NCBI GenBank assembly: GCA_964480915.1
Contig: CAYZRS010000005.1
Coordinates: forward strand, 1-64,000
Source of the DNA: CAWGCE01 sp964480915
Lineage (GTDB): Bacteria > Planctomycetota > Planctomycetia > Pirellulales > Pirellulaceae
Reading direction: 5' to 3'
Length of the DNA: 64,000 nucleotides
This document shows, one piece after another, positions 1-8,298 of this stretch. Below the pieces are notes generated by a model. That model ran no database searches, was not told where the DNA came from, and saw only the letters and a list, made by a program, of their open reading frames with translations. The position numbers and the translations under genes are program-made. Numbering within the stretch: the first letter of the stretch is position 1; every line of letters starts with the position of its first letter.

Positions 1-100
1 CTAGCGAATGTGGCCTCATTCCCTTGCGACTGGTGATGTTGAAGTGGCTACGTTGGCAACGGTGGCAACGATGAACCGCTCGACGGCAGTTCCTCACCAC

Positions 101-2953
101 CTACCGTTCGCGACTTAAATCGGACCAAAGCCCTGCGAACCAGGCGTCACGAGCCTCTTCGTCGCCTTCGTTGATGAACGATCGGGTTGAGATCACGACC
201 GGAATCCCCTTTCGACCTGCACTCCCACCTGCATTTCGCCGAATCGAGCCATCGTCACTGTTCAGGGCATTGATGACTTGTATGGCGTCGGCGGGAGTCA
301 CGAAGGCATTGTTGTCCACATCGAGGAACCCTGCCGAGTCTGGCCGCGGGGCATCATTTAGTGTGCCGCTGGGGAGAGTGAATTCGCGATCATTCAATTC
401 GTTGATGACGGCGATGGCGTCGGTCGGAGTCACCTGCCCATCACCATTCACATCAAACGGCGTCGAGAAGTTATGCCATTGGTTGGTTTCGAGAGCCGAA
501 CTGTACCACCTGAGGCCGTAGCCACGATTGTCAACAACGCCGTTCACAGAACCCCTGACGTCGGTCATCAAGAAGTCGGGCCCCATGTCGCCATCAAAAT
601 CGGCGGCCACGACGCTTGGGGGCACCACGCCTCTCGCGTGCTGTCCAATCACTTCCATCGATTCGAAAGTTGGACCGCCAGTCTCAGGCAGTTGCCGGAA
701 CCAACCAATCCCTCCTGGGCCCATTCCAACCAAAACGGTGAAACCGACGACAATGTCTGGTCGCCCATCGAGGTCGACATCGGTAATCTCCAAGTCGCCG
801 CCCCAAATTGCCGTCGCTGAATCTGCGACCGGCCGTGGAGCTGCGAATGCCCCCGCGCCAAGACTCTCGAGGACATTGACTTGAAATAGGCCGTTCGTCT
901 GTCCCGAGATGATAATGTCAAAATCACCGTCACTATCCACATCACCAAGCGTGAACGAAGAACGGACAAGCGCCAGTTCCACCTCTTTGTCCGAGATGAC
1001 AATCGGCTCACCGAATTGGCCACGACCGTTCGTATTCAGGAACACGAACAACCCATCGGTCCCCGCAGCAACGATATCAAGCGATGAATCGCCGTCCACG
1101 TCACCGACTCGCACGTCGTAAAAGAAATCGGTCCAGTCATCGCGATCCCAGATGACTCTCGGCGAACTAAACCCGTCATCCGCATCCTTATTTCGGTACC
1201 ACGTCAGGCTGCCATCCTGCTTGGCAATCGCGACGATATCGTTGTCGCCGTCGTCGTCCAAATCGCCGATCACGGCTGCCGTGGGGCCGAATTGCGAATC
1301 GGTAACAAGCTGAGGCTCGCCAAACTCACCAGCCGCTCCCAAGTTCCGCAGCCACAATACTTCGTCGGTAAACTCACGTACGATCAAAATATCTTGGGCA
1401 CCGTCGTTGTCCAAATCGCCCGCGCGAAGAGAAGAAATATTGGCACCGTTGACGAGGGTCTCTCCAAATCGCCAGATGACTTTCAATGCGCTAAATGTTC
1501 CTTGCCCATCAAGATTCTCAGCCCAATAGACCGATCCCAACGGACCCGAACTAAGCCTCCCCGCGACGTTGTTCTCGTGATGAGCGGCGCCGACAATGTC
1601 CATGTCGCCATCTCCATCGACGTCCATCGGCACACTGTCAACCAACGACAATTGTGGCTGAATCAGCTGCCGCATCGTGGGAAACGAATCCGGGTTTAAC
1701 TGAATTGCCAGCAATTCATCCGCGTTACCATAGGCGTTGATTTTGACGCTGGTTGTCGCAACAATCGCCTCATCCTGGCCGTCCAGGTCCGTGTCGGCGA
1801 ATCGAATATCGACAACCTGGCGGTCAAATTTCTCGTAGACGGTTTCTTGCTGGACGAATTCAGTCCCCTCATTCTGCAGCCAGAGGATCTCCGCCGTCTC
1901 AGAAACTCCAGAAAATATCTCTTCTTGAACGACCAGCACGTCCAAGTCGTTATCACCGTCAGAATCTTGAGCCGCAATTCGCGTCGTTGCACTGACGGAG
2001 GGACTCACCCATGCTTCGTAAATCATGCTGCGAGCAAATCGACCGTCCGATTGCTGAATGAATTGATACACGAGATGCGTGGCGCCGTTTCCAGCTACGC
2101 CCGTCGCCAAGAAGTCACCGCTCCCGTTTCCGTCCACGTCCGCAAAATGAAAATCACCGTAGTCGGCCGCGGCAATTGTCGCATTGTCGTCGTCCACAAT
2201 CGCGGTCGATGCCGAAAAGACGCCAGCCGTGTTCTCAGCGACCTCAAGCTGGCCTGTTGTGACATCGATTCCCACCGCATCAAGATCACCATCGCCGTCG
2301 AAATCCCAGAATCGATCAAAGCTGCTTGGCAGAGCATTTGAGCGTGCGTCGGCAAAGTCACCGAGGCCTAGATTTTCGAACCACTGCCAAGAATCGTCGC
2401 CGGCTTGGGTCAAGATGTCTACGTCCGAGTCGCCGTCAATGTCCAACGCTTCAATTTGGAGATCGTCCCATCCTTCCGCGACATCTTCCACAAGGAAGTT
2501 GATTCTGGGCTCGTCGTCGAAGAGATCAAAATCTTTGACCCATACCAAATCCTCGAATTCTGAATTCGGGTCGTTCGTACCTGCGAGGCTCGCTTTCGCG
2601 ATGACGTCCAAAACGCCATTCCCATCGACGTCGACGAACAGGCCACCAAGCAACGCATTGGTTCCCGAATCGACTTGCAACAGCGGATACTGACCCTGGG
2701 TATCGTAGAATCGAAACTCGCCGGTTGTCCGGCTGAATGCCGCGACGTCGAGATGTCCATCAAGATTCAGATCCTGCAGGACGTACGCTTCCGTATCACC
2801 CACCTCGGGCAAAATCGGGTGTGACTGAAACAGGACGGAAGTCAGGACGCGCCGCGATTCCAGCTGCTCGATGTAAATCGCCTTCGCCAACTCGATGTCC
2901 TTATTCACAGTGACAGATGCAAGGAATGGTCTTCTCGCCCCAAAGATCGCCAC
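101..2953 (-). CDS. Secreted FG-GAP/VCBS-repeat protein with C-terminal dockerin-like domain
   Basis: The 950-residue product is built from many copies of an aspartate-rich Ca-binding repeat of the FG-GAP/VCBS kind (DVDGDGDMDIVG, DLDDDGDNDIVA, DVDSDGDFDIII and similar), spread over about residues 60-830 and probably folding as beta-propeller blades. Near residue 32 it carries LESRRVLT, the N-terminal motif typical of large planctomycete exported proteins. About residues 855-915 hold two EF-hand-like segments (DVNGDGQVTPTDAIAVINEL and DVDNNAFVTPADAIQVINAL), which resemble a type I dockerin. The start is GTG, preceded by a weak GGA. The role is probably extracellular or cell-surface, perhaps adhesion; no catalytic motif is visible. 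Function is inferred from repeats only. Confidence 0.85.
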   Translation of the reverse strand: MAIFGARRPFLASVTVNKDIELAKAIYIEQLESRRVLTSVLFQSHPILPEVGDTEAYVLQDLNLDGHLDVAAFSRTTGEFRFYDTQGQYPLLQVDSGTNALLGGLFVDVDGNGVLDVIAKASLAGTNDPNSEFEDLVWVKDFDLFDDEPRINFLVEDVAEGWDDLQIEALDIDGDSDVDILTQAGDDSWQWFENLGLGDFADARSNALPSSFDRFWDFDGDGDLDAVGIDVTTGQLEVAENTAGVFSASTAIVDDDNATIAAADYGDFHFADVDGNGSGDFLATGVAGNGATHLVYQFIQQSDGRFARSMIYEAWVSPSVSATTRIAAQDSDGDNDLDVLVVQEEIFSGVSETAEILWLQNEGTEFVQQETVYEKFDRQVVDIRFADTDLDGQDEAIVATTSVKINAYGNADELLAIQLNPDSFPTMRQLIQPQLSLVDSVPMDVDGDGDMDIVGAAHHENNVAGRLSSGPLGSVYWAENLDGQGTFSALKVIWRFGETLVNGANISSLRAGDLDNDGAQDILIVREFTDEVLWLRNLGAAGEFGEPQLVTDSQFGPTAAVIGDLDDDGDNDIVAIAKQDGSLTWYRNKDADDGFSSPRVIWDRDDWTDFFYDVRVGDVDGDSSLDIVAAGTDGLFVFLNTNGRGQFGEPIVISDKEVELALVRSSFTLGDVDSDGDFDIIISGQTNGLFQVNVLESLGAGAFAAPRPVADSATAIWGGDLEITDVDLDGRPDIVVGFTVLVGMGPGGIGWFRQLPETGGPTFESMEVIGQHARGVVPPSVVAADFDGDMGPDFLMTDVRGSVNGVVDNRGYGLRWYSSALETNQWHNFSTPFDVNGDGQVTPTDAIAVINELNDREFTLPSGTLNDAPRPDSAGFLDVDNNAFVTPADAIQVINALNSDDGSIRRNAGGSAGRKGIPVVISTRSFINEGDEEARDAWFAGLWSDLSRER

Positions 2954-3220
2954 AGTTCCATTCTAACTCGAATCGAGACAGTACCAAGTCTTCCTCATTC
3001 GGCAACGATGAGCCGCGCAAGTCCCAAGCGTTTTGCCCTTCATTTTCGAGCTTGGAGCTAAAACAGAGCTAAAACAAAGCACCAGCGATCCGCGCATGGG
3101 GGAAACTGCTATGGATGGAAATAAGGCTGCTGGCCCCAACGTGAACCGCTGCGAAGCAGACACTTGGGAAATGGCATCGCTGACCAACCACGGTCGACGT
3201 CTTCAATAGGGAGCGCCTGG

Positions 3221-3943
3221 CTAAACCGTTAAGGGCGGCGGTGCGATTTGCATCTGCTGGTAGATCGACTTTACCGCTTCAAGATCGCCCTGCTGCGGCA
3301 GCAGCACCGACCAGATGCGCCCTTTCCGGATGACGCCCTTCTCAAGAAACTCGGGAAAAATTTGATAGCTCAAGCGGGCCGCCTCGCCGCCCGTTAGTCG
3401 AGCTCCTTGAAAATCGGCTGGGAAAACCAATTCAGCGTAACTCACATCGCAATCGGCCAGCCGGAAGACAAAGCCGCCAGTGAAAAGTTCGGCAGCAATC
3501 TCTCTTTCACTGCCGGTATCGACGGCATCCCAATCCTCATCGTGCTTGAGGCCATAGACTTCTTTTGAGTTCACCTCGGTGACCAAGGAAAACGTGGGGT
3601 CGCTATCCAATAAACTCGTCTGTACCGCGACCACCATTTCCACTCCGGCACAGGAATCCTCGAGCGATGCTGCCAAATCTCGAAAGTGCAGTTGCGGTCT
3701 GACCGTGCGTTCAGGAAGCTGGGCATAGGTCGTGACGAGATCGTCACCGCGGATGTACGACTCGATGATCGTCTCTTGACTGACGGGAGGATGAGCCGTC
3801 ACTTGAACCGGCTTCAATTCGCGAAGCGTCTCCTGACCAAAAACAATCGTTTGCCAACCCTGCTTCGGATTGCAAAGATCGAAGACAGCGGAAAGCTTGC
3901 GTGTGGTGAGGTGGGCTTGCTGATCAGTCAACGTCCATGTCAT
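3221..3943 (-). CDS. Hypothetical protein, 240 aa
   Basis: I do not recognise this protein. It is soluble-looking, with no signal peptide or membrane segment, and begins MTWTLTDQQAHL. An upstream in-frame start would add 14 residues, but the ATG at 3943 has a GGAG six bases upstream and is preferred. The middle is rich in acidic residues and contains several beta-strand-like stretches. The gene lies 75 nt downstream of a strong minus-strand terminator, which itself follows a promoter and structured RNA on the same strand. It may therefore be expressed by read-through of a regulated leader; that is inference from layout. Confidence 0.7.
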   Translation of the reverse strand: MTWTLTDQQAHLTTRKLSAVFDLCNPKQGWQTIVFGQETLRELKPVQVTAHPPVSQETIIESYIRGDDLVTTYAQLPERTVRPQLHFRDLAASLEDSCAGVEMVVAVQTSLLDSDPTFSLVTEVNSKEVYGLKHDEDWDAVDTGSEREIAAELFTGGFVFRLADCDVSYAELVFPADFQGARLTGGEAARLSYQIFPEFLEKGVIRKGRIWSVLLPQQGDLEAVKSIYQQMQIAPPPLTV

Positions 3944-4018
3944 GGTGAGCTCCGATTCGTCACGAGGTGAGCGGCAAGAAGGCATCGCGAATTACAGCAA
4001 GCGATGCTGTAGGTTTAC

Positions 4019-4058
4019 AAAAAAACCCCGCCGATCGCACGTATGCGAACCGGCGGGG
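4019..4058 (-). terminator. Rho-independent terminator (minus strand)
   Basis: CCCCGCCG (4026-4033) pairs with CGGCGGGG (4051-4058), and an inner CGCA/TGCG stem shortens the loop. Read on the minus strand the hairpin is followed directly by seven Ts (4025-4019). There is no T-tract on the plus side, so it acts on minus-strand transcripts. Confidence 0.8.
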
Positions 4059-4198
4059 CCGGAACAGAGAAGAGGCCAAATAATCTGCGACTAGTTATGA
4101 AAAATATAAGTCAGGTGCAATTGCTTGCGGTGCCTAACGAGATGACAGTTGTTGGTGTACTCCGTTGTCGCCAACACACCCCGCCCTTCCTCTGTTCC
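4019..4198 (-). ncRNA. Candidate structured RNA (sRNA or riboswitch-like leader)
   Basis: On the minus strand a promoter-like pair (-35 4224-4229, -10 4202-4207) is followed by a segment able to fold compactly. The 5' end (4198-4186) pairs with 4072-4061 in a 12-bp closing stem with one bulge. Inside it lie a TGTTGG/CCAACA hairpin and a hairpin with GCAA/TTGC arms and a GCAA tetraloop. The unit ends in an intrinsic terminator at 4058-4019. The GGCGGGG just after the 5' arm is complementary to CCCCGCC of the terminator, so two exclusive folds are possible. I cannot match it to a known family such as 6S, SRP RNA, tmRNA or RNase P. It is either a free-standing RNA of about 180 nt or an attenuating leader of the gene ending at 3221. 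Confidence 0.45.
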
Positions 4199-4201
4199 TA
4201 A

Positions 4202-4229
4202 ATGATACCAACTCTGACTGGCGTGTCCA
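4202..4229 (-). promoter_or_regulatory. Sigma70-type promoter for the minus-strand RNA
   Basis: On the minus strand TGGACA (-35, 4229-4224) and TATCAT (-10, 4207-4202) each match consensus at five of six positions and are 16 bp apart. The GGAACAG that begins the predicted closing stem starts at 4198, roughly where transcription would begin. Confidence 0.5.
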
Positions 4230-4339
4230 GCTAGCTCGGAAACTACGCCATAAACGCCAGAAAACTTCGGTTTTAGCTGACACTTTCAACCGTTATTTTG
4301 GGCTCACCTTTCCTTTAATTCGACCAGGAAAACACCGGA

Positions 4340-5110
4340 ATGAAGCATTTTTTGGAAGTCTGTGAAGCGGCCGCCCGCAAAGGTGGAAACACACTGCTCG
4401 AAATGCGAGGCAAGGCCGCTGTGCAAGCAAAAGCGCCCCGTGACTTAGTCACAGAAGCAGATATCGCTGCCCAAGATGTTGTTTTCGGAGTGTTACGTGA
4501 ACAGTTTCCAACGCATGCGATTGTCGGCGAAGAGGCACTGTTGGACGAGCCTGCGGATATCGACCACAGCTATCGCTGGCTGATCGATCCGCTCGATGGA
4601 ACGACCAACTATGTGCATGGCCTGCCCTATTATGCGACTTCGGTAGCCTTGGTGAGAAATGGCACGCCGATCGTCGGCGCGATTTTTAATCCGGAGACGA
4701 ATGAATGCTACACGGCCGCTGAAGGGATGGGAGCTTTTCTCAATGGGGAGCCGCTCAAGGTAAGTTGCGTCGAGACGATGAGTGACGCATTATTGGCCGC
4801 CAGCTTTGCAGCGACGGTCGATCCCGCGTCTCCTGAAGTGCAACGATTCCTTCGTGTTCTGGGCGAGGCCCAAGCGGTCCGCCGCCTGGGTGCCGCCGCG
4901 CTTAACCTGTGCCTGGTAGCCGCTTCGCAATTGGATGGTTACTTCGGCTCCACAACGAAATCGTGGGATGTCGCGGCGGGGATCGTCATTGTCCAAGAAG
5001 CCGGCGGGTACGTCACAGGAATCCATGGGGAACCGTTCGACATCGAGTCGCCTCATTTCGTGGCCGCCGCGACCTCCCCGCTCCATGGAAAAATCTGCCA
5101 GTTCATGTAA
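4340..5110 (+). CDS. suhB: Inositol monophosphatase family protein
   Basis: This 256-residue protein hydrolyses phosphate esters such as inositol-1-phosphate in a Mg-dependent cytosolic reaction. All family signatures are present: VGEEA near residue 62 (metal-binding Glu), DPLDGTTNYVHGLP at 83-96 (metal-binding Asp residues), and SWDVAAG near 210. Length is normal for the SuhB/IMPase family. The ATG has AGGA about 12 bases upstream. Substrate within the superfamily (inositol phosphate, histidinol phosphate, 3'-phosphoadenosine phosphate) cannot be fixed from sequence, but the motif context is closest to SuhB-like enzymes. It stands alone on its strand, 120 bp before an unrelated secreted-protein gene. 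Confidence 0.9.
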   Translation: MKHFLEVCEAAARKGGNTLLEMRGKAAVQAKAPRDLVTEADIAAQDVVFGVLREQFPTHAIVGEEALLDEPADIDHSYRWLIDPLDGTTNYVHGLPYYATSVALVRNGTPIVGAIFNPETNECYTAAEGMGAFLNGEPLKVSCVETMSDALLAASFAATVDPASPEVQRFLRVLGEAQAVRRLGAAALNLCLVAASQLDGYFGSTTKSWDVAAGIVIVQEAGGYVTGIHGEPFDIESPHFVAAATSPLHGKICQFM

Positions 5111-5229
5111 ACCCACGCTCGATGCCCAATTCCCGAGTCGCGTGATGCTAACGACTTGCTACACCGGATCCCCTGCACTACGATCAGCGACGAAGCGGTT
5201 CCCATCCACACTAGCAGTGAGACTTTGTC

Positions 5230-6261
5230 ATGAAACACTCGCTTGAAGACACTCTCCTTCCTCTCGACGCAGAACAGCTCGAACGGCGCCAACTCTTAGC
5301 TGGCAATGTGACCGCAGTGATCACCGGTGCCGGCAATCTGGTCGTCAATGGCGACAGCGGCGACAACGACATCTCGGTCGCCATCGACGAAATGGGCAAT
5401 GTGACGATCACGGCCAATGACGGTGAGACCATTGATGACAGCGGCCTTGTCGGTTCGCAAGTCAGCGGCGACGTCCGCATCAATTTGAAGGGCGGCAACG
5501 ACACGGTCTTGCTCGAAGGCCCGGCTGGCGAGTTGCCAATCGACGATGTGACGATGATTGGCGGCAGCGGCAACGATCTGATGATCGCTGGCGACCTGTA
5601 TGGGATGTCGGGGAATGTCAAAATGACGGGCGGCAGCGGCAACGATGAAATGGTCGTCAAGTACGCCGGATTGAGTGGCGATGTCAGCATGAACAGCGGC
5701 AGCGGCGAAGATGTCGTCACGATCTACAGCGCGTATTCGGATGACATCAAAATCAACTCCGGCGGCGACAGTGACAATGTCACCGTCGATTCCGTGACCA
5801 CTTACGGAAAACTAGCCGTGAGTGTCGCCAGTGGTGACAACTCAGTCTTCATTTCCGAAACCAGCGCCTACGAAGGAATTAGCGTGAAGGCTGGTGGAGG
5901 AGCCGATGAGATCAGCATCGAAAGCAGTTACGCAAAGTATGGTAGCGATATGTCTGTTGTCACCGGCGGCGGCGATGACGCCGTCGCTGTTCTCGATTCC
6001 AATGTGAGTGGCGAGCTCTCGGTAAGAACGGGTGGTGGGGCTGACTACGTGGGCGTGAAATACGAAAGCGCCGCGACAGCAAGAGGTGGCGATCCGGGTA
6101 GCCAATTCGGTTCGCTAAAATTCGTCTTGGGTGGTGGAGACGACGGTTTGATCTTTGATGGTAACGTGTATGGAGAGGGGACGGCCAACGGTGGCGGCGG
6201 CACGGATTACCTCGGTAATTTCTCCATTGGCGTCATCATCGACGACTCGAATTTTGAATGA
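5230..6261 (+). CDS. Secreted Gly/Asp repeat protein (planctomycete LExR motif)
   Basis: Residues 17-25 read LERRQLLAG, the planctomycete export-associated motif. The rest of the 343 residues consists of imperfect repeats of about 25-30 residues with GGSGND, GSGEDVV, GGGADEIS and GGGDDAVA turns. These recall RTX-type or parallel beta-roll repeats that bind Ca, although the classical GGxGxDxUx nonapeptide is not strictly kept. There is no catalytic motif. It probably acts as an extracellular or surface structural protein. A bidirectional terminator follows at 6322-6355, separating it from the convergent peptidase gene. Confidence 0.8.
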   Translation: MKHSLEDTLLPLDAEQLERRQLLAGNVTAVITGAGNLVVNGDSGDNDISVAIDEMGNVTITANDGETIDDSGLVGSQVSGDVRINLKGGNDTVLLEGPAGELPIDDVTMIGGSGNDLMIAGDLYGMSGNVKMTGGSGNDEMVVKYAGLSGDVSMNSGSGEDVVTIYSAYSDDIKINSGGDSDNVTVDSVTTYGKLAVSVASGDNSVFISETSAYEGISVKAGGGADEISIESSYAKYGSDMSVVTGGGDDAVAVLDSNVSGELSVRTGGGADYVGVKYESAATARGGDPGSQFGSLKFVLGGGDDGLIFDGNVYGEGTANGGGGTDYLGNFSIGVIIDDSNFE

Positions 6262-6321
6262 TTTGCGATCGTCGTCAGCTGAGTAGCGGACGTCAGGATC
6301 CTGTCACCATGTGGCTACAAA

Positions 6322-6355
6322 AAGAGCCCGACTTTCGTCGTAAAGTCGGGCTCTT
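6322..6355. terminator. Bidirectional terminator between convergent genes
   Basis: A perfect 14-bp inverted repeat, AAGAGCCCGACTTT (6322-6335) and AAAGTCGGGCTCTT (6342-6355), with loop CGTCGT. It lies between the stop codons of the repeat protein and the M42 peptidase, so it can serve both strands. Confidence 0.8.
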
Positions 6356-6389
6356 CACGTGGGGGAGGTTACAGCCTGACAGCCAACGA

Positions 6390-7454
6390 TTAGACGCGAG
6401 GCGTGAAGTCTTCTTTACCAGACAGTCCAACGGCAAATTCGGCTAACAACTCGGCCGCGTTGTTGATGTCTTCGAGAGAGATCGTTTCGACGGCACTGTG
6501 CATGTAGCGGTTGGGAATCGAAACCAACCCAGTCGCCACGCCAGCGCGGGTAATCTGAATGCTGTTGGCATCATTCGGTTGGGCTCGCCCACTGGCCGAC
6601 AACTGGTAGGGAATCTGTTTGGATTCGGCCAAGCTGATCGCTCGTTCGGTCAAAACGGGGTTCATGTTCGGGCCACGGTAAATGACGGGGCCTCCGCCCA
6701 GTTTCAGATCGCCATGCTGTCGCTTGTCGATGGTGGGACAATCGGTGGCATGCGTCACATCGACGGCAAATCCGGCATGCGGGTCGATGCCATGAGCGCT
6801 GGTCCGAGCCCCGCGCAGGCCGATCTCTTCTTGCACCGTGGAAACAGCATACAGCCCCACCGTCACGCCCCGTTCGGCCGCCCTCCGCAGCGCCTCGACG
6901 ACGACCCACAGGCCGGTCTTGTTGTCCATGCCGGGCGAGTTCGCCAAACCGTTCCGCATGTCCTGATAGCCCAACTCTAACGTCACCGCGTCACCGATCC
7001 GCACCGTTTCGGCCGCCTCCTCTTTGCTCGACGCGCCGATGTCGAGCCACAGATCCTTTAGCTTCACGACTTGCTTCCGCTCTTCTTCGGTTAGCAAGTG
7101 GATCGCTTTGCGCGCAATCACCGCCGGTAATGGGCCATCTTGCGACCAAATGGTCATCCGCTGACCGATCAGCTGCTGAGGATCCCAACCACCGATCGTT
7201 TGGGCATAGAGAAAACCGTTGTCATCGATTTGCGTGATGAGCATGCCGATCTGGTCGCAATGCCCGGCCAGCATCAGACGAAAATTAGCCCCCGGGTTCT
7301 TGCAAAGGATCACATTGCCGTGCAAATCGGTCGTGATCTCGTCCGCAAACGGTTTGGCATATTCTCGAACGACTTCTTGGATGCGCTGCTCGTAGCCGGA
7401 AGGACTGGGCGTCTCCAGCAAGGTACGAAAAAAGTCATGTGCTGAATTGGACAA
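6390..7454 (-). CDS. M42 family metallo-aminopeptidase
   Basis: The 354-residue protein matches the M42 (glutamyl aminopeptidase/PepA-like, TET) family of di-zinc exopeptidases that trim peptides in the cytosol. Visible active-site elements are AGHCDQIG at 63-70 (zinc His and Asp), SPGMDNKTG near 173 (bridging Asp), VQEEIGLRGA near 211 (catalytic Glu and metal Glu), FAVDVTHATD near 230 (metal Asp) and NRYMHSAVE near 315 (zinc His). Length is standard. The only in-frame start that keeps the full N-terminus is TTG at 7454, preceded on its strand by a G-rich stretch. M42 enzymes are sometimes annotated as endoglucanases; that assignment is not supported by sequence. Confidence 0.9.
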   Translation of the reverse strand: MSNSAHDFFRTLLETPSPSGYEQRIQEVVREYAKPFADEITTDLHGNVILCKNPGANFRLMLAGHCDQIGMLITQIDDNGFLYAQTIGGWDPQQLIGQRMTIWSQDGPLPAVIARKAIHLLTEEERKQVVKLKDLWLDIGASSKEEAAETVRIGDAVTLELGYQDMRNGLANSPGMDNKTGLWVVVEALRRAAERGVTVGLYAVSTVQEEIGLRGARTSAHGIDPHAGFAVDVTHATDCPTIDKRQHGDLKLGGGPVIYRGPNMNPVLTERAISLAESKQIPYQLSASGRAQPNDANSIQITRAGVATGLVSIPNRYMHSAVETISLEDINNAAELLAEFAVGLSGKEDFTPRV

Positions 7455-7665
7455 GGTCGGCCCCCACGATGTTGGATCAAGGTACGCCCCATAAACTAAC
7501 GCACGAATCGGCCATTGCCCAGAACAGTTGGCCCCTCATTCCTAACAACCACGGCCGATTTGGTTTACGATTTGATTTACCGATTTGGTTTGCGGTGCAA
7601 AAACTGCGCTGGATCCGATTTTGGTCGAATGGAGACCGCCCAACGATTTTTGAGGGAACGCGACG

Positions 7666-8160
7666 ATGACCGACGACGCCCAGTCACTACTGATCAAGAT
7701 TGGGGACGAGCTCCGCTTGCGTAACTGGAAACTTGCCGTGGCCGAAAGCATCACGGGAGGCCGAATTCAGTCACTCCTTACCAGCCAATCGGGCAGCTCG
7801 GATTATTTCGCAGGCGGCTTAACCGCTTACGATTTAGAGCAAAAAACCGAACTCCTGGGCGTCGACCGGGAGACCGCAGCCGCGTGTGACTGTGTGAGTG
7901 AACAGACTTGCTTCGAAATGGCGACGGGTGTGATGGGGCTCTTCGACGTCAACGCCGCGTTGGCGACGACCGGTTACGCAGAACCCTATCCAGCACAGCA
8001 GATCGAACGGCCGCTTGCCTACATCGCCGTCGGCCTGGGCGAATCGGTTTTGGTCGAAAAGATTGATCTGGAGGGGGCCCGAAACACAGTACAAGATGCC
8101 GTCGCCGTGACGGCGCTACTCCTGTTTTGGCAACAGCTTGAATCGTGCGGCTCGGATTGA
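7666..8160 (+). CDS. CinA C-terminal domain protein (PncC-like)
   Basis: The 164-residue protein is a stand-alone CinA C-terminal domain, the family of nicotinamide-nucleotide amidase PncC that recycles NMN in NAD salvage. The N-terminal signature AESITGGRIQSLLT and the GSSDYFAGGLTAYDLEQKTELLGV region are clear. The second conserved block, usually a TGIAGP-type motif, is replaced by TTGYAEP, and Cys of the common AESCTGG is Ile. Amidase activity is therefore uncertain. The ATG has GAGGG eight bases upstream. It starts 212 bp from the divergent peptidase gene and precedes the aspartate-family genes without an obvious link. Confidence 0.75.
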   Translation: MTDDAQSLLIKIGDELRLRNWKLAVAESITGGRIQSLLTSQSGSSDYFAGGLTAYDLEQKTELLGVDRETAAACDCVSEQTCFEMATGVMGLFDVNAALATTGYAEPYPAQQIERPLAYIAVGLGESVLVEKIDLEGARNTVQDAVAVTALLLFWQQLESCGSD

Positions 8161-8298
8161 CCCGACTGGTTGCTACGATAGGCACGCTCACGAATTCTTC
8201 AGCTGCAGAATTCCATAGTCGTTGAAGGCCTCGCGATTCCGTGGCCGATAACCAAATGCGTATAGAATCGACACTCCCAAGACGCAACGGCGCTCAGC

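Noticed and set aside
1..100. End of another gene at the left edge
   Set aside because: The first 100 bases have no frame with support; only a short GGCAACG repeat is visible.
2963..3187. Small 74-codon ORF between the VCBS protein and the 240-residue protein
   Set aside because: No ribosome-binding site, no recognisable pattern, and composition like non-coding sequence.
4019..4198. 6S RNA
   Set aside because: Length and paired ends are similar, but the interior forms separate hairpins and not one long bubble-bearing helix. I left it unassigned.
5330..6240. CRISPR-like or DNA-level tandem repeat
   Set aside because: The periodicity is at protein level (Gly/Asp turns). The DNA copies differ and there are no spacers of constant length.
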